Shown piece by piece: positions 54,493 to 64,000 of a stretch of DNA of 64,000 nt (positions are counted from its first letter, which is position 1; each line of letters starts with the position of its first letter). The notes under the pieces were generated by a model. That model saw only the letters and a program-made list of their open reading frames with translations. It made no database searches and had not been told where the DNA came from. The DNA lies in contig CM070557.1 in assembly GCA_036346405.1 (NCBI GenBank), positions 59,333,465-59,397,464 on the forward strand, read 5' to 3'. The stretch comes from Phyllostachys edulis. Taxonomy: Eukaryota; Streptophyta; Magnoliopsida; Poales; Poaceae. The position numbers and the translations under genes are program-made.

Positions 54493-55841
54493 CGTGTCAG
54501 ACCGCCTTTTTGCCAAGCTATGAAGCACACTTCCTTAGGTATGCTGGCATGGCTAAATCCTACGAGACGTTTTCCAATATTATATATTAACTACGAGTCG
54601 CTCGTATGGATAGAACCCATACGTTGTGTCGGAGTCATTGGCCTTAGAAAAGTACCGATGCTCCTCGGTGTAGAGAACCTAGACAGGAACCCACCCCGCA
54701 CACCCTACAACAACAACACATTTCCTTTTTTAACACAACACACAATAACCTCCTGCGACTCGGAGCTAATACATGCCAAATTACTAAGTCAAGAGGGGTC
54801 CCATATGTCCCTCATGTGGATGCACACAATAATGCTTGGATCAATGGCCCAAGATGTTCGGTCCTTATTGACTCGGGCACAAACCAGCACATCGGATAAC
54901 CACACCAACAACCATTTGCCCGAGTCCAAATCATTTTCTTTTCATTTTTATTTTTCCAAATATAATAGCACAAGGTGCCAGACAAAGCATAATAAAAATG
55001 ATTTATGTGATCAGGGTTATTGACAAAGTCGACAACCGCGCCCAATCTACCGGTAGCTAAGCATTGCTAAGCATGACATTGAATAAACATATATAGACCA
55101 TATAACAACCACTGGGCTCTAATTCACCAGTGAGAATATTAACTTAGGCTAGTGGCAGGGGATAAACAATTTTAAGGAATTCATGCAATAGGATTAGCTA
55201 CCTCTAATCGATAAAATTAACTTGATAAATAAAGCATGCATACATACAGTAGCAAACAAGATAATAGTTTGGAATATAGTAGGATCAATATGCATCAATG
55301 GAATGGGTGCTTGCCTTTGCTTGCTAGAACTCTGGACATTCTCACGATCATTTTGGTTGCACTCCCGAATCAACGTCATCTAACGATAAGAACCGACAAA
55401 AGCAAAAGCATCGAATAAATACCAAAATTCCAAAGTTTCCAAAAATTATGTAATTAATACAGATAGATTATGATTTTAGATGAATTTAGGAATAAAAATC
55501 ATTTTATTTAGAGTTTGTATGAGAGAGTTATGCCCTAAACGATTTCTACCGGGAAGAAAAGGCTTGAAAATACCCCTCGGGTACTGTTCACCGAGTTCAA
55601 ACTTTTGGCACACTTTTCTGTAGTTGTGGTGGATATGAATTTTATATGGCATGGAAGAGATTAAAAAGTTATGATCAATAAAAATTGAATCACCCTATTT
55701 GGAGTTAAAATGATTTATTTATGAATTTTTGAAGTTAATTCAATTTCTAGTATTAAAATAATTCGTTTCAGAATCTCTAATTGCTGCACCAATTTTTATT
55801 AACCATCCCATAACCTTTTGACCTTGTTATAATTATGGTTT

Positions 55842-55844
<3 letters not shown>

Positions 55845-55887
<43 letters not shown>
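55845..55887. repeat. (TA)n microsatellite
   Basis: About 21 uninterrupted TA units. Confidence 0.95.
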
Positions 55888-55889
<2 letters not shown>

Positions 55890-57979
55890 ACTCTTATTCT
55901 CTAATCGGTTTTACTTCTTTAAACTAAGAACTAATGGTTAATAAATTATTATATTTTCAATCACAGTTTTGGCAATTGCCAAGACACTATCTTACTGGTC
56001 TATACAAGTTTTTTTTCCTACTGTTCATCCATCTTATTAAGCATTTGTCCAATTAAAGTATCCTCTAGATTATTTAGTTTACTAACAAATCTTTTATCCA
56101 TACATTGATCCACTATTCATTCTGAAAAATCATCCTTCAAAACTGGTTCCCTACTCCTTTAACCTAGATGCTAATGGTTGAGAAAAATTACTTAGCCTCA
56201 ATTACTTCTTTTATATTTTAAAAGGCATTAGTTCATTGTCCTAATCCACTCACCTTTTCTATTCAATCAATCTTTGAAAGAAAAGTTTCTGTATTGAGGT
56301 GCGGACAACTACACCTTCTTTTCTCTGACTAACATGTGGTTCACTGCTGCTAGATAAAACTCTAAGGGCTAAATGAATCAATGAAAATTCTAACTACTAG
56401 TGTTAGAATGACAATAGTCTACTGACAATACAAGTTTTCATCTGAAAACCCTTTCTGTCCAAAAATCTTACATAAGGAAAATCTACGCACTGAAGTGCTA
56501 CCAGCAAAAACTTCCTTCAAAGATAAAATTTCAAATTGGTTAAAGCGTTTGAGTGAACTAATGGACAGACATAATATTGGTTAGTATTAGTTGGTTGATT
56601 TTACAAGTGGGTCCTAATGTTCAGCCACAGTGAGGGATACACAGACAGAGAGACGAGAGGGCAAAGGGGACAGAACATGGGAGCTTGCGGCCGGTTCAGG
56701 GTGGTGGTCATCGCCAGCGGTGGAGGCATTGGCGTCAGCCGAATATAGGCAAAACAGAACCGAGATGCAGAGGTGGTCCCGTGGGCGGTGGTGACATGAC
56801 CGGAGCTAGTTGGTGGCGGCCGGGAGGTGACGAGCGGCGACCGGCTGTGGAGGCGAAATGGCGCCGGCAACGTAGGGTGGAGATAGGACCAAATTGGTGG
56901 AAGCATAAGCATGAAGGATGTCCGTGGATTACTCCGGAGGGTTCGGTGAAGGAGGGGATGCGCCGTGGTGAGCCAGCGATGAGGGCTGTGAGCGGCGGAG
57001 GAGGCTCATCGTGGGGAGGTCTCTGTGGAGGAATAGGGCGATGATGATTGATGGGGAAAGCTAATGGTTGGTGCGGAGGTGTTCTTGGTGAAATTAATTG
57101 GACCGAAGCTCTTCCTAGAGAAAATGGCGCCGAAGGTGGCTGTTTTGGCCTGTCTCGGGGAAGACAGTGGTGGCGCGGTGCTTTGATGGATTAAAGGACA
57201 AATTAATTGGCGGTTATCGACCCTAGGGAGGTAGAGCATGAGGTGACATGGCTAATTAGTGGAGGGACTGTAACAGCCTCAGCCCTAATAAACAGTAATG
57301 AGATACTGTTCATAGCATCACTGTTCATTTTGGCAAATTAGGCAACATGTTACAATCTAATTTCCCCAAATTCTAGCTAAAAACTCCAACTTAATCAAAG
57401 TTTCAAAAGGGAAATACCATTCAAATGTTGGTATTAAGACTGGGAAGTATTTTATTCAAAAGCCAGATGAATTATTATGGCCAAAAATAAATTTTGTTGA
57501 AATTTTAGAAATTATTTTGATTTTGAGAAAAATATTTGTCTTTAAATAAAACCTATTCGGCCTAAATGAATTATTTATGTATTTCAAAATGAGAAACAGT
57601 GGTTTCAAAAATTTAATTGGGGAATATATCATCCCAGTAGCATCCTGGCAAAATTTTGTATTTTTACAAATTTATTTGCTATTTTAAAAGTCCCGGTCAA
57701 AGCTTTTGAAGTTTTGAATTGGCTTGGGTCAACCTTTCCGGCCTAAACCCCAACCCTGGCACTGTAGCGACTCAGCCCAACGTAGTTGAGTCCAACCCGG
57801 TGCACCAGTGCAACTCATCACGCTTCTGCTGCGACCCCGCTTCGACAACGTCGCCAAATTTCTTTGATTAACGGACGAGATCTGTGGCGCTGTGCGGGTC
57901 ATCCACGCACCCGACGTGATCTCCACCGTTGAGTTTCCATCCAACCGCGGCCAGCTGTGGCTTTGAGAACTTAATGCGC

Positions 57980-58460
57980 ACACAATCTCAGTCGTTAGAT
58001 CTCAACGAACGGGCCAGATCTAATGGGCCGTTCAGACCACTCCGGTCAGCCATTCAATCTTGACCGTAAAATCTAAATCGTGCGGTGCGCCATTTTCGGG
58101 ATATACCATTTTGGAATGGTAAGAGCTGAAATCCGCGCGAACCGTTGGATCCTCAACGTATGGACCAGATCAGATGGGCCGTTCGGACCATCCAAACAGC
58201 ACTTGGATCTCCACCGTTGAATTTTGATCAGACGGACCACAGCCATTGGGCCGTTCGGACCGTCCGGACCTCCCATCAATCTCGGCCGTTGGTTTTAGAT
58301 CCAACCGTGTCTTTCTTTTTGGGCCGAAACTCACAAACGCGCATTAAGTCTTGGGCCGTTGGATTGCGATCGGACGGCTCTGGTGGGTTGAGATGTTCGG
58401 ACCACCCGGACCTCCCCTCGATCTTAGCCGTCCATTGGAGATCGCACGACCCATATTGTT
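57980..58460 (+). promoter_or_regulatory. U3 array in solo LTR F
   Basis: Six or more units pairing GGGCCGTTCGGACC (near 58025, 58178, 58251; variants near 58393) with CCGTTGGATC or CCGTTGAATT (near 58143, 58215, 58288, 58358). Same vocabulary as the A-family U3 but with more units and different spacing. Confidence 0.6.
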
Positions 58461-58748
58461 TGATACCGGTTCAGTGTGTTTTGGCCACTTCATCACACCC
58501 GTTCATTTCTAATCGGATGGTGGCTGTACCTTGAGGCTTGTTGCGTGCTGTGCATGGCTGAGACTGCCTCTGGGACCCGCGTGTCAGTGGCAGCTCTTTC
58601 CTCCCTCTCTTGCTGTACGCCGTCACCGACATCCTCGCCGGAGCAGGGTCGTTGCCAAGGGAATAAACGAATATTCCTTTGATATTTAGCTCTAGTTGCC
58701 ACCTCATTAGCTCTGGAGAGTTCTCGGTTGATCTGGGAGCTCTACCAT

Positions 58749-58756
58749 TATATAAA
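58749..58756 (+). promoter_or_regulatory. TATA box of solo LTR F
   Basis: TATATAAA followed by CCCTA, aligned with the A-family box. Confidence 0.72.
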
Positions 58757-59979
58757 CCCTACTGTTTACCTTCTGCCATTGTTGACCGAGAGGAGCTCCA
58801 CTAGTTTGCCTTCCTTCACAGTGAAGCTTTCTTGCTCTCCCTCTTGTTCAACTCTAAGCATGCCTAAAATCTCATGTTAATGTGGATTTTGGGTATCTTT
58901 TGTAGGGTTGGACTTAGGGTTTCATCTCTGTCAACTTGAGCCAGTGAAGCACCATCTTGGGGAAAACCTCATCCTGGTGAGTTGAAGTCCATCCTTTCTC
59001 ATCAAGTATGTGCCTGATGGTCTTTAGAGCTTAGTTCCATCATTTTGTTTTGGTCAGACCTAGGCAAAGAGCTTGGATCTTTACTGTTTTGACCAAGACA
59101 TTGACTTCATCTTCTCCAACCCTAGCTGGTAAGCTTAGATCTTGCCTCCTGTTACCTTAAGCTCTCTAAGGACATCTTTGGCTCACATGAATCACTCACA
59201 TATTCATTGATGCTCCAAACTTCTTTAAACTGAAAAGTTGTTTTTATAACTTTTCGGTCTTTCATATCGTTTTCAAGATCTAGGGTTTCTCTGCCAGTAT
59301 ACTAGCTTATTTAGGTCCTAGGTAAACCCTAGTATCTTAAGTAGATCACTCTTTGACTAATAAGATCACCGGATCATTTATTATTACAACCCTTTCTCTG
59401 TTGGTTATTGTCGGTTAAAACCGACAAAGACCTAATCCTTCTTTCTTTCAGTAAATCGGACCATTAAGGATTAGCAATAATGGGTTGTAGTATTAAGTAC
59501 TCCCCAGATAGCTGTAATTCCACTTAAAGTCTTTGTCTTGTGCGGTTCTCCAAGCCAACCGAAACTGGTAAAACAAGTCTTGCTGTTTTTATTACTGTTG
59601 GTCCAACCGACAACATAGACAGCAAGAGCCCAAATTCTTAAATTGCTATTAATAGCACTAAATGATCGGTTAGGTCACAGCATTAGTTTATCTACACCTA
59701 GCTCTAGCAAAGTATTTCATTTATATGATGTTTAGCTAGGTAAGTAATTTAATTGCAAACTGTCCTGTTCCAGTTTCAAAAACCTGAAACTGTAGCTTAA
59801 GCCAAACTGTAAATTGTGGTAAAAAGTATTAGTAAAGGTTAGTTGTAATTCACTATTCTTAATTAAATTAATGTACCTTAAGCATGTTGCTAATCATGCA
59901 TTAAGCCATTGACCATGCATTCTTTTATGCATCCTGTTCTCTGTTTTCCCTGTGTTCATTGGATTTTATTTTCTCTTAG

Positions 59980-61928
59980 AAACTGGTTCTTCTGAGATTG
60001 TTGAGTCTATTGTTGAGCCTCAAGAACCTGAGCAAGAGGTTATATATTACTACCAAGGCAAGCTTCCTCTTTGCATCATATTGATCCTACTCTTTTGAAC
60101 TGTAGAATTACAAAATACAGTGATAACTGTTGCATGCAAATTTTTCTAAAAATTATTTGTGCTCTGTCTTTAGTTAGTTACAACCTGAACTTGTGGCTTA
60201 CCTTAAATTGGATCATACACCCAACCTAAGGCAGTCTATGGTATTATAATACTTAGTTTCAGATTTTGCTTAGCCATGCAGTTCATAGAACGGTAGTGTT
60301 TGGCAAGCTTATCTTGTCAAACCTGGGAACAACAAATAAATTTTATTTATTTTGATTCTTGTTCAGTTTATTTGGGGTGCATATCCTATGCACATAGTGC
60401 ATTTGGTGCACATATGCACACACTTTTTGTTTGGGTATCAAACAAGCATAAAAAATTCTGAAAAAAATTCTAGATGTAGTTGATGGTGTTTTGTTCCACC
60501 CTTTAAAATTTCAAGTTCAAACTCAATGTATGTTAGAAGAAACAAAAAAGAGAAATTCACTATGAATAGTATGGAAAGAGAAAACAGGAAATGTTACTAT
60601 TCACAGTAAATTTCTCTTTTTTGTTTCTTCTAACATACATTGAGTTTGAACTTGAAATTTTAAAGGGTGGAACAAAACACCATCAACTACATCTAGAATT
60701 TTTTTCAGAATTTTTTATGCTTGTTTGATACCCAAACAAAAAGTGTGTGCATATGTGCACCAAATGCACTATGTGCATAGGATATGTCCCCGTTTATTTG
60801 AATCTGAAATGATCCTAAATCTTGTTAATTAATTAATTCAAATCTAGACAAGTGGATGCTAGTGATGGTGCCTTTGTGCACGAGAATTGGGAAATGTGGA
60901 TGTCTTGTCTGGGTTGATTAAGGACTGAACTCTGACAACCCAATTCAAGCCCAACGTACTTCCACACGCAGTGTATGGGCACTGTTTGGTTAAGTAAAGG
61001 GTTAATACTATTGAGTTGGAAACAGGAGAGTAAGGACATGTGTATTGATTTCATATGGCATAGATGCTTAAGTCTTCGGGCCGTGTCGTATGCCATGTGG
61101 AGTGTATATCGATATCAGATGTTCTTAGAAGGGTGAGGGCGTAGATGTGTTCCATCGCATGTACGTACCTTCAGGGCCCCAACTGCGGTCTAATATGTGT
61201 GGCTAACACGAGTTTGCATTTAATTGATTGGGTCGGCATTCCCGGCACAACATGTTGGCCCCGGTTGAGCAGATGCTATCAGTCATTGTTTAAGCGGGAT
61301 CGGTCTCACATGGGTCGTCCAACTCAATAGTGTCAACTTGTTGAAAAATACCAAATCTTAGTCTACCCGGCCGGTATACCAAAGGAAGTGTGCTATTATT
61401 CCGGAGGCTTACTGCTAACTAAGTCGTGTGGGTAAAGATGTACACCCTGCGAGGTTAAAACTATTCAATAGCCATGTCCACGATTCTGATTTACACTTGA
61501 ATTGATGTCACCTGTATAGACTTTGCTCTAAATTTGGTTTTGGGAATTATTTTCGGCATGAGGGTTGTCATGCACGGTTTGGTGGTGATAGATGACTTAT
61601 TATTGTTACTGTTTATGCTTATACTCAATTACTTACTGTTTTAGTCCAAATTGATTTACTAAAATTGCTTTGTCAAAACTTAGCAACTCTAGGTTAAGGT
61701 GTATCGCTTTCTGCAAACTGAACCATTATAACCCTTCTGTTGTTCACGTTATGCATGTAAAATTTCTATTCCTTTGTATAGGTCCTATCAAACACTTTCT
61801 TTTATTAGTTTGTGTAAGTCTTGCTGAGTACCTTCCGTACTCAGGGTTTATAACCCCTTGTTGCAGGTGAAGATGGTTATCTTTATGAGATGCCCGTTAG
61901 CGCCGATCAGGGTGACGCTAACGAGTGA
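59980..61928 (+). CDS. Small ORF blocks in solo LTR F (59980-60057 and 61867-61928), start lost
   Basis: Counterparts of the LTR-2 blocks with identical lengths and phase. The first runs from after TTCTCTTAG to CCAAG before GCAAGC; it ends QEPEQEVIYYYQ like A, and the four differences there are all third-position and synonymous. The second runs from after TTGTTGCAG to TGA at 61926-61928; the residues EDGYLYEMPVSAD are kept with changed codons, and one Leu-to-Gln change follows. The place of the A start codon reads CTG with one base missing before the donor at 58977, so this copy has no AUG. The middle is interrupted by the MITE. Confidence 0.35.
60375..60791. mobile_element. Foldback (Mutator-like) MITE inside LTR F
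   Basis: 417 bp made of two near-perfect inverted arms of about 197 bp (60375-60571 and 60595-60791) around a loop of some 23 bases. Ends are GGGTGCATATCC and GGATATGTCCCC. GTTTATTTG stands on both sides (60366-60374 and 60792-60800), a 9-bp duplicate typical of Mutator-type insertions. No ORF. A transcript would fold into a long hairpin. Confidence 0.9.
61426..61500 (+). other. Conserved LTR palindrome/hairpin module in F
   Basis: GTGGGTAAAGATGTACACC, then CTGCGAGG, CTATTCAATAG, CCATGTCCACG. The most eroded copy: both palindromes and the second hairpin are damaged. Confidence 0.65.
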
Positions 61929-62344
61929 AGCTAGTTCTAGTCTCCACGCAATAGCCTGCGGGATTGGGGCCATTGGTGGTTTTTGTCGTTTATTTTGCTT
62001 CCGCTGTTGAACTCTTGTGATGACCAAAGTCATCTTCTTTATCAGAGCAAATTCGCCATCGTGTAGCAACCTAACCAAACTTGTAACCCGTTATGTATAA
62101 TTATGTGAATGTATGACTTGTATGTGTATGATGCAATGTTGTTTAAGGATATATGCGCAATAGTCACTAATCCTGGGAACTATTGCATGACATATATCCG
62201 GGAACCTGAATATTGGAATTGTTACTTGTTATTATTATGCTTCTAGTATGATTTTTAATGAAGGAATTGCATTGTTCGTTAATTCAAAATTATACTACCA
62301 GTATAATTTTAATTCGGCACATTCCAATATTTGAGGGTCTTACA

Positions 62345-63571
62345 AGGGACTCACCGCCTTGGCCGGAATGACGAGTGGAGGTCGCGGTCGAGCTCCAAAT
62401 GCCGCCGGTCATGAGGAAGACAATTGCAATTCCCGGAGCTCCGGCTGCAAATAGAGATAAAGAAGGTGAGGGTAAACAAGAGGACATCAAGGTGAACTCT
62501 AAGGACATGAATATTAGGGTTGGAGTCCATTGGTTTGGCGGGAATGCATGGAGGCGGCTTTGATGGCTTGGAGCTCAAATGGAGACATGGGGAAGAGGGA
62601 GGATGGCAGGAGAGGGAAGGGAGGTGAAGAAGATAAAGCCAGGGCACCAAGGGTGGCTCGAGCGGTGCTGGCGCGGAGGAGAGGCCGCGTATCCCATGCG
62701 CTGGAGCAGGAGCAGCTGCGTGGCTCAGTGCCGGCGGTGGAGGCTTGGAGAAGAAGGGCTCTGACCAACGGGGCCACAGGTCAGTGGGGGAAAGGTAAGC
62801 CAAAAGGATTTTTCAACCTTTGCAAAATAGCTGAGGTGATTAGGTAATTTTTAGACCTGGATATTTATCTCTAAAAATTCTAAATTTTTTATGGGAATAT
62901 TCTAACATCATGTAAATCAATATATAATTTGTCTAGAATTTTTCACGCAATAGATTTTTCTCTATAACTCTTTTAAGTTTCAGTTTTAGGTATTTGACTT
63001 TTGATTTCTAGTTTGATTGGTTGCTTAAAAATAGTAATTGAATTCTAATAATTGTGAAATTTTTGGAGGTGAGTTTTTAAAGTGTTCCAGAACATAGGAA
63101 AAATATTTCTAGGCACTGTCCACAAGATTTGTTTGTAATTTTAAATTCAAATTCAATTTGAACATGCAAATTGAAAAGAAACCAACTAATCCTCCAAAAA
63201 TTTCAGAAAATTCAAATAAGCAAAACAGTGAGGATATAATCCAGCAAAAAATACTGGCACACTTGAAATCTCCTTAGTCTTGCCCTAATTCAACTTGATC
63301 TATTGAATTGGAAAAGAAGTATAGATTTTCTAGGTTTAATGGTAGTCTTCAAAACCAAAAGATTTTCAACATAAGATATACAATCCAATCTAAAATAGGT
63401 TTAAAGACCTTGTCAACATTTCATTTTGTTTTAGAAATGTCATTTCTATGATTTGGAAAATTAGGTTTCCAACCTATTTGCTTTGCAACAAAAAGTTTTA
63501 AAAAGTCCAAAATTTCATAATTATTCATTAGATGCTCAACTAATCCAACTTAGGATTCTTGGACTGTTACA
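62345..63571 (-). repeat. LTR-like sequence E, right part
   Basis: Continuation of E after solo LTR F. It is GC-rich to about 62800, with a GGGCCACAGGTCAGTGGG unit at 62765, then AT-rich to the end GGACTGTTACA, which resembles the C LTR end GGGATGTTACA. No supported gene. No polypurine tract follows, so E looks like a solo LTR or LTR fragment. Confidence 0.6.
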
Positions 63572-64000
63572 CTCGACTCAATCGTTTTCTCCAAGTTATC
63601 ACTTTCTTGCAAAAGGTTAGTAGCAATAGGAGGCAAGGAAACACACATATCTTCTAATGGACACAAAGATTCTTTGTAAGTCATAGTATAGCATTCAGAT
63701 TCATGTGTTTCCAAGTCAAAGCAATCAGATTTTGTAGCTAACATAACAGGAGCGTGCAATGTAATTTCACTTGGAGCTAGACATTGGAAGTAATGTGATT
63801 TTCTTTTCTTTATATGTGAAAGTATAATGATTAGATCTACCATGATGTTCAGTGTATGTATTATATTGCCAAGGTCTACATAACAATAACGAACATGCTT
63901 GCATAGGTACAACATCACAATCAACATAGTCATGATATGATCCAATAGAAAAATGTACTCGCACAAGTTTAGTCACTTTCAACTCACCACAAGAATTCAA
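63572..64000 (-). pseudogene. pol: Element H: protease end and linker of another Ty3/gypsy (runs off the window)
   Basis: Minus-strand frames from 64000 read a retropepsin C-terminal part (VRVHFSIGSYHDYVDCDVV, LLLCRPWQY; the usual form is LLLGRPW, so Gly is Cys here). They shift near 63800 into a linker frame (PSEITLHAPVMLATKSD) that runs to 63572. The motif CDVVPM..C.LLLxRPWQY is typical of grass gypsy protease-RT linkers. The E sequence is inserted in it. RT would lie beyond the break and was not seen. Confidence 0.65.

Larger units (their letters stand above)
53421..57268 (-). repeat. LTR-like sequence E, left part
   Basis: No supported gene. It reads as the R-U5 of a minus-strand gypsy LTR: it shares CAACCGACTGGG with the C LTR and the conserved module at 54425-54492. 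It also has a GC-type donor (AAAG before GCAAGCACC on the minus strand, 55315) behind a GTTAG acceptor (55379). A (TA)n tract is near 55850. From about 56600 it is GC-rich like the C LTR leader. The left border is unclear because element D is inserted there. Confidence 0.65.
57269..62344 (+). repeat. Solo LTR F, related to the A-family LTR
   Basis: From TGTAACAGCC to GGGTCTTACA, flanked by AGGGAC (57263-57268 and 62345-62350). It follows the A LTR in order throughout: U3 arrays (57980-58460), TATA, splice-like borders, small-ORF blocks and hairpin module (61426-61500), but it is clearly diverged. No internal region is present. It is interrupted by a foldback MITE at 60375-60791. Confidence 0.92.

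Noticed and set aside
55845..55887. TA tract as origin or matrix attachment site
   Set aside because: A plain dinucleotide repeat of this size is common in plant intergenic DNA; nothing else supports a function.
56601..57268. Host gene exon in the GC-rich stretch left of LTR F
   Set aside because: The same base composition and unit types occur in the C LTR leader, frames are short, and the stretch continues directly after F at 62345, so it belongs to LTR-like sequence E.
53407..63576. Target duplicate proving E to be a simple solo LTR
   Set aside because: GCATC left of 53412 and CTCGA right of 63571 do not match; element D is inserted at the left border, so the true left flank is not visible.

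Overview
The window is plant nuclear DNA, almost certainly from a grass (Poaceae), and probably heterochromatin. It is nested LTR retrotransposons from end to end, and I found no host protein-coding gene, rRNA or tRNA. The retrotransposon proteins match grass-type lineages: two chromodomain-bearing Ty3/gypsy families (A/B and C), a Tat-like Ty3/gypsy (D) and a Ty1/copia element (G). All four well-bounded internal regions start at a site complementary to initiator tRNA-Met (TGGTATCAGAGC or its complement).

Layout. 1-24123 (+) is a tandem complex of one family, LTR(partial)-internal A-LTR-internal B-LTR, in which two internal regions share the middle LTR. It ends in a candidate 5-bp target duplicate (GAACT). 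24124-52966 (-) is a Tat-like element D, broken by a chromodomain gypsy C (LTR 24827-28041, internal 28042-33834, truncated LTR 33835-34480) and by a solo LTR of the C family (36841-37622 plus 47593-50021, flanked by TAGGT). A Ty1/copia element G (37623-47587, flanked by TACTA) sits inside that solo LTR. The D/C junction occurs twice (24124-24827 and 36138-36841), which reveals a segmental tandem duplication with a breakpoint at 34480/34481. 52967 to about 53420 is the D 5' LTR. From there to 63571 lies LTR-like sequence E (-), broken by solo LTR F (57269-62344, a relative of the A LTR). F in turn carries a foldback Mutator-type MITE (60375-60791). 63572-64000 is the protease-region end of a further gypsy, H (-). 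The order of insertion read from the nesting is H, E, D, C, duplication, then A/B and G separately; F entered E at an unordered time and the MITE entered F.

How the parts work together. In the A/B elements the LTR carries U3 repeat arrays, a TATA box and a very long R-U5 (about 3.1 kb) rich in splice signals. The internal region then holds the primer site, an accessory ORF (ORF0), an intron- or 3'UTR-like spacer, one gag-protease-RT-RNase H-integrase-chromodomain frame, a hairpin and the polypurine tract. C has the same order in reverse.

Most notable observations. (1) The R-U5 of A and F contains two exon-like blocks of identical length and phase, with splice-site borders, a shared GC-AG donor, mostly synonymous differences in one block and a TAG/TGA stop exchange; C has a similar pair. 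They look like a small acidic spliced ORF inside the LTR, although its start is unresolved. (2) A palindromic/hairpin module of about 65 bp around TATTCGAATA is kept in four LTR families. (3) Disagreements between the A and B copies fall overwhelmingly at CAG/CTG (CHG) sites as small indels, so many apparent frameshifts may be reading errors linked to CHG methylation rather than true mutations.
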